NCBI GenBank assembly: GCA_958450365.1
Contig: CAUEEP010000743.1
Location: forward strand, 7,208,501 to 7,272,500
DNA length: 64,000 nt
Direction of reading: 5' to 3'
From: Mesorhabditis belari
Taxonomy: Eukaryota > Nematoda > Chromadorea > Rhabditida > Rhabditidae
The notes below the pieces were generated by a model that saw nothing but the letters and a program-made list of their open reading frames with translations, had not been told where the DNA came from and did no database searches. The position numbers and the translations under genes are program-made. Of the stretch, positions 12,197-24,222 are shown piece after piece; position 1 is the stretch's first letter; every line of letters starts with the position of its first letter.

Positions 12197-12529
12197 TTGA
12201 GGATTCGAGTCTCAAACTTGTTTACTGATTTACTGTTTACTCAACCTCTCCCGCTGGCCATACCATGTACCTACTTAATCACGTTATGTAAAATTTGAAT
12301 AAAGTCTTTATTGACAAAATGCGCAATATATGACAAATAACTAGAAAATCGGAGTATTGTATTGAATTTAAAAAGAACTACGACTCGACATGATCGGAAG
12401 TGACCACAAGGCAATGCAGAATTTTCGCTCCTCGAAACTGGGACCTAAAATTTTTTCGAAACATTATAAAACATACAAATTCTGATTTAAATCTTATATT
12501 CAATTGGTGCCAGTCTTGTGAATTTTACT

Positions 12530-12690
12530 TTAGTTCTTTTTAATTTCCTCAAGCATTACCATGTCCTTTTATTTGTTCAATATCTGCTTCAAGTGAAACA
12601 CAGTCGAAGCGACGAGATCTTTAGGCAAACCACCCTTTTTCTTAATAATAGTACTTTAGGCACACCAGCCTTTTTTCGAGATCTTTAGGC
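12530..12690 (-). repeat. Partial tandem copies of the terminal exon of the next gene
   Basis: Two degenerate blocks repeat the coding end of the gene at 12731-12880 (AAACCACCCTTTTT, CTTCAAGTG, CAAGCATTACCATGTCC on the plus strand). One block spans about 12540-12640 and a shorter one 12665-12700. Both lie downstream of the intact stop, so they fall in the 3' UTR or downstream flank. Confidence 0.7.
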
Positions 12691-12730
12691 AAACCACCCT
12701 TTTTTAAAATAATAGTTCTTTTTAATTTCC

Positions 12731-13857
12731 TCAAGCATTACCATGTCCTTTCATTTGTTCAATATCTGCTTCAAGTGCGTCGACGAGATCTTTAGGCAAA
12801 CCACCCTTTTTCTTTGGTTCATTTTTGCAATCATTTGCTAATTTCTTCAAAACGTTTAAATAAACTTCTCGGAATTCAGTCTAAATAATATTAGAAAGTT
12901 GTGAAATTTTTCAACAAAAAAAACTTCATTTTCTGATCCATAACGAGAAATATCGAAATTCAACAAGAAACGAGCGATTTTCCAAATTTGGCGAATTTCC
13001 TGGAATTTTGGAAATTAAATGCTAGATAAATTGAAAAACCTCGTTTTTTGTAAGTCTTTCAATGCGGTGATGAATGATTATATAACGAGTGACTTGCTTT
13101 GCGATTTGTGGATCGGTTTCTGGAATCTGGAAAGGGTTTAGTGTTCATTTGATCGATTCAAATAACTTCTGAAAGTCATTGAAAGTCTGAAAGCCATTAA
13201 AAAGTATCAAATAGTTCATTTGATCGATTTAAATAACTTCTGAAAATCATTTACATTTTGCTCGATGAGTTCTCGAAGGATGATTCGAAAGAGGCAATCA
13301 GCAATACCCAGCCAATTAACATCAACGATCGAAAAGCGCTAAACGTTGATCGATTTGAGTTGCTTTAGTTCTTTAAAGATATGATATCAGAAATCGAATT
13401 ATATTTGATAATCAAATACAAAATAAACTCTAAAGCTGACTTCAATGCAGAAGAAAGTACACCAAGCGGCTCGCGAATAGTACTCATTGAGACAAAGCTT
13501 TTTGATAAGTGGAAGCAGTTGCTTTCTCTCTAGATTCATCACCATCCTAAAACTTTTCTCTTAAAGCTACTAAATTCAATGTTTCACATTTGCATGATTT
13601 GATAGGAATAAGAATTTCTTTGCTTTTTCCATGCTGCATCCGATATTCGAATGAAATCTTCATAAGTCCTCGAATCGATCTCGACTTGCTGCTAAAAACG
13701 AAAGTTTTCTCATAGTTTACTAAAAAGTTCTTGTATTAATATTCGAGTTTGAATTAAGATCTTCTATTGCATCTTGTCGTACAAACTTCCAACCACAATT
13801 TACCCGTTATTTGTACTTTTAACCCAACGGATTACTTGCATGAATTCAATAGCGGAG
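12731..13857 (-). CDS. Unrecognised multi-exon gene, 5' end unresolved
   Basis: Coding exons on minus with consensus splice sites: 13804-13857, 13588-13691, 13441-13546, 13255-13338, 13040-13126, 12925-12999 and 12731-12880 (stop at 12731). From 13691 to the stop the phases fit; the join from 13804 to 13691 does not, so an exon is missing or the donor differs. The protein is helix-rich and soluble, with segments such as LGIADCLFRIILRELIEQN, DPQIAKQVTRYIIIHHRIE and RQIWKIARFLLNFDISRYG, and the end GLPKDLVDALEADIEQMKG. I do not recognise the family. The upstream side runs into a hAT-like MITE at 13955, which may sit in an intron or may have cut the gene. Confidence 0.65.
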
Positions 13858-13954
13858 CTAAAATCCGATAGGATTCGAGAAAAATGGATAAAGGTTTACC
13901 CGAAACAGAACGAAACCACAGAAGCAAAAATTTAACTAATTTAACTGATTTAAC

Positions 13955-14382
13955 GGGAGTGGAACAAATGCGACCTTTTTTTTGCGCACCTTGCCCATTA
14001 GCGCACCTTTTTTCGCGTTTTAAAAAAGCTCTAAAAAGCTAATATTAACCAATTTCTATTCCAAAAGTTATTTTTCGAGGTAATTTGAGGGTATCGAATT
14101 CAAATTGTGACATAGCAGAGCGTGTGGAACCGATTTGAAAGACAAAACGGCTAGATCAAATTACAGAAAATTGTCGATTTTTCTCTTTATATAACTCCGT
14201 CCGTTTGCTTCCACACGCTCTGACATGTCAAAATTTTGATTCTACGCCCTAAAATTACCTAAAAAAACAACTTTTGGAATAGAAATTGGTTAATATTAGC
14301 TTTTTAGAGCTTTTTTAAAACGCGAAAAAAGGTGCGCTAATGTCCGGGTGCGCAAAAAAAAGGTCGCATTTGTCCCACTCCT
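13955..14382. mobile_element. hAT-like MITE family B, copy 1
   Basis: Terminal inverted repeats of the form GGGAGTGGGACAAATGCGAC with poly-T / GCGCAC tracts inside. The element is flanked on both sides by TGATTTAA, an 8 bp target duplication. Internal arms are also complementary, so the element could fold end to end. Confidence 0.85.
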
Positions 14383-15726
14383 GATTTAACACTAACTTAA
14401 CAGTGAGGAAATGATAATATATAACAAAATTGGAAAAAAAAGATATCCAAGTCAGACAACAATTAAGCGAAACTAGTACTTTTCCCGTATTCGTTTCACG
14501 TTTTCTTACGTTTGAAACGACTTTTCGGTGGAAATTTGTAATCTTGAATGTATTAGGTTGGCCCATAAGTCTTTGCACTTTGTTCTACTAGCATTTATAA
14601 ATGACAAATCTATTGATTGACTTACAACTGGCTCCATTAGAAAGGCCTACTATTTTTCTACAAAATAACGTTCGAATCTTACGAAAATCTTTTTTGTCTA
14701 TGGTTTTTTTATTGAGGCGCAAAGTCGGGTAGTCAAAAAAGCCTCCAACCCGAAGACGCAATTTAGGCGTTTTGGTCCACAAAAACCTACTATAAATACT
14801 GTAATAGTACCCCAGCCCCCTCGTACAGTCGCGTAGTCGCAAGGGTTTTTTAGTATTTCATTTTTTTCAAAGCGCCCTTACTTTCAAAAAATACGTCTTT
14901 GGTATCAAAAAATAGCTGCAATTCAGGGCTATTTTTTTTATACCTCAGCGCGCATTGTAACATGAACCAGTGTCGAGAAAAACTCGTTCAAAGCTAGACT
15001 ACGCAACACTCCGCACCGTCATTATGGGCGTTGGGGTACTATTACAGTATTTACGGTCTGTTGCTGTCAATAGATAAAAGATAGAGCGCTAAAAGTTAGG
15101 TATATAGCCGAATTTTCAGGAAAATCTGTTCAGCCGTTTTTTTGTAGAGCTTTTACATCGAATTTTATGAAAAAGAAGTTTTTGCACTCGAATTTACTTT
15201 CAAAAAACAGACCCAACTCGGCTTGAAATGATAGAAAAATGAATGCTAAACATCTTCTGTTTGAAGCAAACCATAGGGCAATTTGTGAAAAAGCCTTTTT
15301 CATTTATAAACACTAGTAAGAACAAAGTGTTATGGGGAATTGTTGTTGTGCTAAATAATAAATTGTTGTGTTAAATAATGGTAAATATTTAGAAAACTTA
15401 TCCCACTCCATTCTTTTCATAAAAACCCGATTGAGCCACGCAATATCTTGGAGTTGATTTTACTAAAAGTGATTTTAAAACGGAAATTTAAATAAAAGAA
15501 AATTACGTTTCTCAATTCGAACCATCCATTCCTCTGTGCTACCATTAAGCTCCAAAGAAGTGGCTCTAAAAGCTTTGTAAGAATGATTTTAGATTGATTC
15601 TATTCAAATTGTGAATTCAATTTAATGGTAGCATTCAAGTCCATTTATTAGATATTGTTATCATTTTATTATTTGATTTTCGCATCAAAAAGGAATCATT
15701 TTAAAAGTTGATAAGTGTCAAAATCC
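14383..15726. other. Repeat-filled intergenic stretch
   Basis: No gene seen. At about 14554 there is a mariner-type end (TTAGGTTGGCCCATAAGTCT) followed by sequence shared with elements at 35338 and 63900. A family A palindromic MITE occupies 14787-15058. The remainder to 15726 is AT-rich downstream flank of the kinase-like gene. Confidence 0.6.
14787..15058. mobile_element. Palindromic MITE family A, copy 2
   Basis: Same ends as the copy at 4794 (TAAATACTGTAATAGTACC ... GGGGTACTATTACAGTATTT). It is inserted inside or next to the mariner-like remnant starting at 14554. Confidence 0.82.
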
Positions 15727-18503
15727 TTACGCTAAATTGTTGATTTGCGATAAATTGATAAGCACTTTTGCTTGTCGATTCGATTGTCTTTGTATTCCAG
15801 AAGAACTTGGTAAGTCTTCAATTGTCTCGTAAAATCCCTCAGAAGGAGTTACAGAGGTGAAATTGGCCAATCGACTGTATCCCTCATCTTCACTCGGCGA
15901 GATCGGCTCATTAAAAACTTCCGGTCTTCTCCACCTCACTTCTTCTTCTTGTTCTTGTTCTTGTTCTTCTTCTCCTTCTTCTTCTCCTTCTCCTCTTTCC
16001 TTTTGTCCTCTTGTTATCTCATACTCGTTTTCACTCATTTTTCTCCATTTCCCCCGATCATCCAATGAGCTCTTAATCGGTGAAGCGAGTGATCTTTTCT
16101 CTTTCCAATTTGAATATTTCTCCTTATTCTTGAATGCTGAATTCCTGCTGCATCCTCTTTGTGGTAATCTCTCGATTCTTTTACACACTTCATAACCGTT
16201 ATCCATTTCTTCACAGAATCTTGGTTCTTCTTTTATTCCCAGAGGCTTTTCCGTTGTATTTCCACCAGTTAAAATCGGTTCGATCGAATATTTCTCATAG
16301 ATATCCCACTGAAATTTTTATATTATCTGATTGTTAAGAATTTTGAGCTTTTTTCTATTACTTACCTTAAGAAAAGAAAGTACCTTATACAGCTATTTGA
16401 TGTTTTATTTTAAAGTTGATGTTTCTTTTCATTTTTTTAAAAATAAAAGCTGAAGTTTTTATAGTAACATATAAGTTTCCACCAAAAAATGTTGAAAAAC
16501 TTGTTTCTTTCCAGAAAATTTGACATTTGACATTTGACTTTTGAAATATTCTTGAAATAAAGAATATGTCAAAAGGCGATCTTTTTTGTTGTGTCGAATG
16601 GATTGTTGAAAAAGGATTACAAATACAGGAAAAATTTGCATTTACATTGAATTGCACTAAACAAAACTTTCATCAATACAATCAGAATTAAATTATCAAA
16701 ACAAAGGGGGGTGGGACAAATGCGACCTTTTTTTTGCGCACCTGGACATTTGCGCACCTTTTTTTTTGCTGAAAAAAGCTTTAGGCAAGGCCGTAGAGCT
16801 TCGAAAATATTTCCATATAAGGGAATCGTATGCGTAGATTCCGAATTTTGACAAATCAGACCTCGCTGACACGTAAATTTGGGCTAAAAGGCAAAAACTG
16901 TGGAAAAGCGTTAAGTTGCGTAGTTTTTGCCTTTTAGCCCAAATTTGACGTGTCAGTGAGGTCTGATTTTTCAAAATTCTGAATCTACGCATACGATTCC
17001 CTTCTATGAAAACATTTTCGTAGCTCTACGACCTTTCCTAAGGCCTTTTCCAGCAAAAAAAAAGATGCGCAAAAATGTCCAGGTGCGCAAAAAAAAGGTC
17101 GCATTTGTCCCACCCCCAAACAAAGAAAGTAATAAAGGCTTTAAAAAAAAATAAAAGAAAATGTTAAAGTTTGTTGATCGCTGTATAAAGTACCCGATTT
17201 TCTTAAGGTATTCTATTTTTGAAGGCTTTTTTTAAAGACTTTTTAAGGTTTATTAAAGTTTTAAGTAATAGAAAAAGTCAAATTTTGCTTACTTTTTTCA
17301 TCCCAGTTGCTTTCTTGAATAGATTTGCTGGAGAAGGTCGTTGGTGACGATCGATCATTGTAGAACTTTAGTTTTTATGAGGTTTATGGTTTTACTTTAA
17401 AATTTTATAGCAATCTTATTGAACTTAAAGGAAAAGAAAACAACTAGAAAGAACCTAATTAAGGAAATCTTATCAAGAAAAAAAACCTATGAATGAGATC
17501 AGCAATTTGTAGATTTGCCTCAGCCAATGGAACAGTCAACTCTCCTTGTCCCAATGAACTCCGAATACCAAAACCATCCATTTTTCGGCGAATTGCAGAA
17601 AAAATTCGTCTAAATATAGTAATTAATGATTAGAAAGTCTTAAAAGATTTTGTTTATAAAAGATCTAAAAGATTAAAAGATTTTAAAAGATGAAAAGACC
17701 TTCAAAGCTCTTCAAAAGCTCTTCAAAAGCTCTTCAAAAGATCTTCAAAAGATTACCTCCTTTCAACAACTTCCCAAAGCACAATCCCCACTCCATAAAC
17801 ATCACTTGCTGTTGTGATCTGAAAAAAGCCTTTCATTCATCATTTACTATATCTACAATTGAGCTATTCGGATTCCCATATCCATTTGCTTCCGGACTCA
17901 TGTAAGCAGCAAATCCCGCATTCGATGTATTCATCAAATCTTGCAAGAAATCCTTTCCACACCCAAAATCACACAACTTTATTTTAAAGTCTTGACTCAA
18001 TAACACACTAAAAGACATAATTTTTTTTAATCCTAAGCAATTACTTTACTTGCTTGGTTTAACATTCTTGTGAACGATTGAAACGGTAACAAGATAGGAA
18101 AGAGCAGCAAAGAGTTCAGCAGTCCATTCGATGACGGTGGCTACAGAATAGGTGAAAGAGCTTTCATGAATTACTAAAATAATTAGAGAAAAAGAAAAGA
18201 TATTAAAGCTACATTTATCAAGAGTGCCTCTAGAATGAAATTCAATTCTGACAATAGTCCGAAAGCCAAATGATGTCTCTTCAAAATAATAGCAAACATG
18301 GCGAACGATGTTCGGATGAGAAACATGCAATAGTGATTGAATCTCTTCTTCAAATGACTCTTTTTCTTTAATAATCATTAGCTTTTCTGCGAATTCTCTG
18401 AAAGACTCGAATTCTTTGTTTAAAAATAGAAACTCTAAAGATACCCTTCATTTGTTTTGAGTAATCGAGATGAACCAAAAGCACCAACTCCAAGAATTTC
18501 CAT
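15727..18503 (-). CDS. TAK1-like divergent protein kinase, catalytic Asp replaced
   Basis: Predicted 452 residues, eight exons in phase: 18445-18503, 18213-18397, 18050-18173, 17857-18007, 17757-17818, 17487-17609, 17293-17365 and 15727-16308. It starts directly at the glycine loop (MEILGVGAFGSS). The kinase order is clear: putative Lys in KLMIIK, helix C Glu in FEEEIQSLL, HPNIV, catalytic loop VHKNVKPSNVLL, KLCDFGCGK, MSPEA, SDVYGVGIVLWEV and RHQRPS. The HRD aspartate is Asn (HKN), so it may be inactive or weak. The large last exon encodes an acidic, E/Q-rich tail outside the kinase fold, ending QINNLA. DFG-C and the SDVYGVGIVLWE block resemble TAK1/MAP3K7-type kinases. A hAT-like MITE sits in the last intron. 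Confidence 0.82.
16707..17117. mobile_element. hAT-like MITE family B, copy 2
   Basis: Terminal GGGGTGGGACAAATGCGACC and its complement, flanked by AAACAAAG on both sides (8 bp target duplication). It lies in the last intron of the kinase-like gene. Internal halves are inverted copies (GGTCTGATTT / AAATCAGACC). Confidence 0.87.
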
Positions 18504-20201
18504 TTATTGAATGAAATCGATCTTGTCAACGCAAAATCAATAAGCAAAGCGTTTAGATGAGTCTATTTGTGAAAGGTGAGTGGAAAGAAAAGCTCACACC
18601 AAGAGGCACAGTATGGATTAAAGTGATAAGCTCTTTGTTTTTGAAAAGTCAGCGCTGACTGCAAAATTTGGCGCCATTTTTCGCCATCTAAGTGAATAAG
18701 CAAATATGAATGTTTAATAAAATGAAATAAGAGATTTGTGTGGGGATTGTTTTTTTTTTATATTCTGAGCTTTTTCAAAAATGGGTGAACGCAAAGGTTG
18801 GATTTTTTTGAAAGGTTGAAAATGCAAAATATCGTATATTGAATGCCCTTTTTAAAATAGCATCGTTGCTTAGGTCAAAATCACTACTACCCGCCCGACT
18901 TCGATTACAAGAAGCACAAGACGCTTAACGCTTGTTTTTGTTTTATATTCTAAAAAGAAATCAAAATTCAAGATTCATCTTATCATCAATAAATCTACAT
19001 CCAGCTTCAACCAGCTTTCTACGCAACAATTTCTCAAATTCTTTACCAAAATTCTCAAATTATAAAGCTAAAAATCAGGTTTATCGTCTTGTTTTCTTTG
19101 TCTATTTGTGGGAAATGTAAAAATTAATCAAATCGGTTAAATCAGCTAAACGAGAGTGAATTCCATGCATTTTGGTAAAGAAGCCTTTACAAAATGCTTT
19201 AGTGATTGATACAAATGCTTACTGGCAAGCATTTTCCGAGAAAACATTTTGGCGTCGCGCACTAAAATGCACTAAATACCGTAATCCCCTTTTTTTACGA
19301 GAAATCTTTTTTTTTTTTCAACTTTAGCTAAATGAGAGCTGAACCGTCAGCAAACGTCTAAATTTCACTTTTCTGTTGTCTAACCCCAATCAAAACGGTT
19401 CGATTTGAGAGATCTGAGATTAAACTATTGCACAGAGCAATGCTAGTAGCATTATTTATCCAAATAGGCAATATTAATCACTGGCAAGCATTTTCCGAGA
19501 AAACATTTTGGGGTGGCGCACTAAAATGCACTAAATACCGTAGTCCGCCTTTTTGCGCAAAAATCATTTCTTTTTTTGCAACTTTAGCTCATTTTATTCT
19601 ATTTTGGGGTAGGCTACTTTCCGCCATTTTATTTGCGCAACAGGGTCATTTGCGCAACTTTTTTTGACGTTTTTAAGGGACTGGCGCAAAAGCAGAGCGG
19701 TGCGCTTTCTAAAGCGTGGATGCGCTACCGTACCCCGTACAAAGAGAAAAATCAAAATTTACCTTTTCTAAAATAAGCTCTTTTGTTTTTAAAGGTATTC
19801 AGCTAATCAATTGAGTAATTTTTATTAGATTAAAGTTCTAAGTATACATTTCGAGTGTCCCCCCTGTGTCCTCCTTTTGCCCCCCTAAGTGTCCCCCTCA
19901 AAGTGAAAGACCCCCCCCCGGATACTCCACAAGTACCTGCAGTAGCACCTACCGTAAATACTGTAATAGTACCCCACCCCCATAATGACGGTGCGGAGTG
20001 TTGCGTAGTCTAGCTTTGAACCAGTGTCGAGAAAAACTCGTTCAAAGCTAGACTACGCAACGCTCCGCACCGTCATTATGGGGGTGGGGTACTATTACAG
20101 TATTTACGGCATGTTTCTTTTCCGGTTTCTGCTATTTTTTATATGTTGAATATTTTTGAAGATGGCGACCAACCCGGAGATCATCACATCATCATCAGCA
20201 G
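18504..20201. other. Intergenic with dispersed repeats
   Basis: No coding exon was supported. Two degenerate copies of a repeat containing GCATTTTCCGAGAAAACATT lie at about 19220-19330 and 19435-19610; an inverted copy is at 27842-28115. A C-rich tract (19855-19925) precedes a family A palindrome at 19950-20109, which ends about 50 bases before the SET gene. Confidence 0.6.
19950..20109. mobile_element. Palindromic MITE family A, short copy 3
   Basis: A compact 160 bp version with nearly perfect arms. CATAATGACGGTGCGGAGTG at about 19981 faces its complement at about 20070, around the centre GAACCAGTGTCGAGAAAAAC. It ends about 50 bases upstream of the first ATG (20162) of the SET-gene region, so it could affect the promoter. 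Confidence 0.85.
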
Positions 20202-22300
20202 ATGAATCGGACACTCCCGAAGCGCCATCAACTCGTGAAACGACGAAAGAAGCGGCTCAAAGGGACATCAAAGAAGATGGCGCGTACTACGGCATCAATC
20301 GTTGAAGAACGGAAGGAAGGTGACGCCCCGGACGCAACATCATCTGAAGTATTGAACAGCGATATCGAAACCGCGACTAAACCCCACAATGACATCACAG
20401 AAGAGCCAGAACATTACGTGCCATGTCGAACCGATTTTCGAAAGCCGTGTTGCCCTGCCGACGAAGAGACGGAGAATTCTGAGTTTGATGAACCAATTCC
20501 TGAGTCCTTCGAGAAACAGCTTTTACCAGCCGCTCAAACCGTTGAATATAAGCCACCGTCTTTCGCACCGAAACACAAAGAGGCGCATCACAGAGCTTGC
20601 TTCAACGTCGCTTTTGTTGATATGGCCTATCGAGAAGTGAGGGAGGTTGTATCAAATTTGACAAATCAAGGCACAGAAGAAAAGTGGATGATTCCGATTT
20701 TGGCTGAGAAACAAGTCATTCAGGCTCTCATGAGTGACAGACCAATTGAAGAGGGGAAAATGAAGAGGCTGCAGCGAACTTTTGTGCTTGAACGACCACC
20801 CGTTTTTTCAAAAAGGATCATGTTGGCAAAGGATGCGGGACCTGAGCTACTCAACATTTACGTTGATTTGAATCTCACTGAAGAAGAAAAGGAACACGAG
20901 ATTAAACATCTTTCAAAACTCGTCTATATCAAGAAGAATATTAAAACTTTCCAAAAGGATGAAATCCCATTGAATGGTCAAGACAAAATTGCTTGCAATT
21001 GCAAAATGACTTCGGTGACTTCGGGGTGTTGCTGTGTGGGGAACATGAAATGCGCTTGTTGGGCCGAAAGCAACCCACGTCTGTCGGAAGATCAGGCAGG
21101 GGTGTTATTCGAAAATCTAGAATGGGACAACTCAATCATTTTCGTCTGTGGAAAGGAATGTGCGTGCAAAGGCTATTGCTCAAATCAATTCTCTCTATCC
21201 CGAACGAGATTTCGAGTAGAAGTGGCAAAAAAGAGTATTGAAATGGGTTTCGAAGTGGTTGCTGCTGAGCCGATTCCTCCCCGACAAGTCATCATGCCAT
21301 TTCTTGGAGAAGTGATCAGCCAAGAGCAATTCAGAAGCCGTGCCCAAAGCGAACGTGACCCCACCGCTGAGTATTCATTTCTGTTGTATGCGGCTGTCGA
21401 AGAAGAAAAGAAAATGTTCGCGGATCGCAAGGTCTTGGCGCCTCAGCCAAATACGACTTTATACATTGATCCATCAAAGAAAGGAAATGTGGCACGTTTC
21501 CTGGCGCACTCTTGCCTTCCAAATGCGACACCGGCTCGAATCTTAAGAAACTCGAGAAGGATTGAAGACTCTGTGCTTGTGGTGGTGGCCACAGAGGTAT
21601 TTTTAATGCAAAATTAAATTAAAACCTAGATAACTAGAGAGTAGGTAGTAGATTTTATGTAGCTATTGCCGTTTTTAATCCTAAATGTATTGTCTGTAAA
21701 AATTTTAATTAAACCCTTTTTCTTTGGCCGATTCCTGTTGGCTACTCGATCACGCTCAACTATGGAACCGACTACGTGAAACAGCGATTGGCAAAAGTGT
21801 GCCTATGCAACTCGCCCAACTGCATCGCCCCAACATCCAGCGAAAAAATGAAGCTGGAAGAGATTCTCTTCGAGTATAGCAAGAGACTCGAGAAATTGAT
21901 GGTGGACGTGCGCAAAGATGTACACCAGAAGACATTGTTGAAAAGCGAAATCATCTGGCAAAATGGCGAGTTGTATAAATTGCGCAGAGCGTACGAGCAA
22001 AAGGTGGTGGAGAAGATGACTAAAAGGAAGCAATACGAGGGGTATCTATTTATTTATTTATATTTATTTCTAGCTGATAGGTTTCCAGCAATTTTAGATA
22101 TCTTGATAAGTAAAATCTCGCATTTAATAAAGTATTAAATTCAGTCAAGATGTTAATTTAAAGAAGTAAATAACACTGGTGTTTTTAGCCGAATATACAG
22201 TACGGGCTTTCAACCGGGATTGGTGGGTACACGTGTGGGTGCACGACGTCAACAGCCCATTATTCGTCAACAGTCTTCGCGTTCAACCTCTCCGTCTTAA
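20202..22300 (+). CDS. SET-domain histone lysine methyltransferase (SUV39/G9a-like), possibly damaged
   Basis: Model: 20202-21596, 21728-22041, 22189-22300, about 606 residues. The order is a charged N-terminus, a cysteine-rich pre-SET (CNCKMTSVTSGCCCVGNMKC, CGKECACKGYC), a SET core (GFEVVAAEPI, PFLGEVIS, RFLAHSCLPNA, GYSITLNYG), a post-SET CLCNSPNC, a coiled coil (EKLMVDVRKDV ... VVEKMTKRK) and an R/Q/S-rich tail. This is the H3K9 methyltransferase layout; nematodes have an expanded set of such set genes. Two oddities: the start of exon 2 (CCGATTCCT at 21728) has no AG before it, and an earlier ATG at 20162 opens an acidic 43-residue frame that stops at about 20306, as if the N-terminus were frameshifted. 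The last exon lies inside the left arm of a large inverted repeat. Function is inferred from motifs only. Confidence 0.75.
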
Positions 22301-23235
22301 AGGTTTGTTGTTTTAAATTTGAGTAATACGCTTATTAGCAGAGTTAGATAGGACATTCAAATAGGAAATGTCTATATAATATTTTTTTAGCAACCACGTC
22401 GGAGGGTCAAACATTGTATTCATTCTCAAAATTTATTCTCACCCTATGCAGGTCCTTTATCATATAACTATAATTATGTTTTAACAGTACGATTGTTGTT
22501 TTGAGATCATTATGTTATTGTTATTGTTTAGTTGTTGTCTTTACACATATCATTCCTCCTAAGCGGGCATAAAATTTATTTAACACCATTAATTTCATGT
22601 GGTAAATAAAACTTCAATCAAAGGTTTAATAGTGGATACCCGCTTTTCGTCCGGCAATATTATATTAAAATGAAATAGATATAAGTAGGGACCGCGACCC
22701 CATTTTTAAAAAGCCCATTTCAGGCCGAAAATCGTCGGTTTTTCGACAAAACAACTATGAAATTCGAAATTTTTGACCAAAATTGCCCCTATAAGTAAAA
22801 AATAAAGAGTTTTATTGGGATTGAAAAACGTCCCCCGTACACTGCCTCACAATAGCGGAAAAGCCAAAAAGCGTCTAAAGGGGGGAGGGGGTTACCTATT
22901 GCGGCTTCTAAAACATCGGCTTTGCAACGGATTGAGTTCATTTATATGTCAAAAGAAAGCCAAATGTTTACAGATGAAATATCTACAAAAAGTTTGCAAA
23001 AATACTAACGTTGAGCCAAGTTATACATTTTTTTGAAAAAAAGCCTCCAAGTGTGCCAGCCGTCATTTTTTCTTACGTGCGACAGGAAAGGTACGCACAG
23101 TGGGGATTTCCGGCGGCTGAAAGTTACGGAGTCGGCTCACAAAAAAGTGCATAACTTCGTTCAAACTCGATATTTTTACATTCCCTTTGAAGGTAAATGA
23201 TCTAGAAACATTTGCCTACATGATTATAGCAATCG
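22129..23235. repeat. Large inverted repeat, left arm
   Basis: This 1.1 kb segment is repeated in inverse at 25534-26757 with very few differences. It begins in the last intron of the SET gene and includes its terminal exon, the 3' flank and a long non-coding part. The ORF at 22815-23036 recurs in the other arm but has no coding features. Confidence 0.93.
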
Positions 23236-24222
23236 TTTAAAGTCAAATTTACGGTAGGTTTCGAAAGTTACAACGTTTTAGAAAAAATCTTTATAGCTTT
23301 GTATCCAAAAAAAACCCTGGACATAAACTGTAAAAGTACAAAAGTACAATTTTCATTTGCTTTCTCATGGGAATTGGTGTAATCGGCTGAATGCAACTAG
23401 CGAACAATCTCCTTTCTCATTTCATTCATTTCCAAGAAAAAAACATCCACAATATTCACTTTCTCTTATTCCTTATTTTCCGAGAATGAAAAGCCGTCAT
23501 GTGAGTGTGATGACTATAAGAAAGAAAAAAGACAATGAATGTATTGAAAAAGTGTTAAATGAGTCGTAAGTGTTAAAAGTTAACGTAAGTGTTCGTTGAG
23601 TTTTTTTCCGGTTTTCTTTTAAAAACCCGGAGCCAACTCTGGAGGGAAAATCGCTCGATTCGATTACCAAAAGGCAAGCTTAATGTAACCGAAAATTGGA
23701 GATTTTGTAAAATTTTTGCAAAATATTCTCACCTCAAAATCCAATAGAAATTTTAAGCTCAATTTTTCGCTTACAAGCCTAATTGGTGCAGCTAATTGAT
23801 TTTCCACTAAACGTTTTTCCCATATTTGCTCGAAATAAGAAGAAAAAAAATGGGTCTCTACTTCTTTTGAATCACCAAAAATTTCACGTTTACAAGTTGA
23901 CAGGCGGGTTTTGGGAGAAAAATGTTGAGGAAAAAAACCGCTCGTAACCAACCTCTTTCTTTAGGTTTTCCTTTTACTGCGTGTGGTTTCTTTTGTGCCT
24001 TCATGAACCGTCGTCAATATTTCCCTTCTTATTTTTATCTTTTCACATCAACTATATCTAGGGACCGCCGCCTTCGTTACCGATTTTTGACCAAAAGCCT
24101 GGATGTCTGGATCTTATTTCTAAGTTAGAACTGTATTTTAGTTAAATAAGATGCGCTCTACAACTTGGTTATTTTCGTTTCTTCGAATTCGAATTTTAAA
24201 TGCCTTAAGAACCGAAAAACTA
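23236..24222. other. Loop of the inverted repeat, left of mariner
   Basis: AT-rich sequence between the left arm and the mariner. No gene, RNA or recognisable repeat seen. Short ORFs at 23357-23569, 23664-23951 and 23922-24128 lack splice sites and family resemblance. Confidence 0.5.

Noticed and set aside
15857..16195. Ser/Cys/Leu-rich ORF on plus
   Set aside because: Antisense shadow of the E/Q-rich last exon of the kinase-like gene.
22815..23036. 73-codon ORF present in both arms of the inverted repeat
   Set aside because: Its repetition is explained by the duplication. It has no motif or splice context, and the surrounding sequence is non-coding in character.
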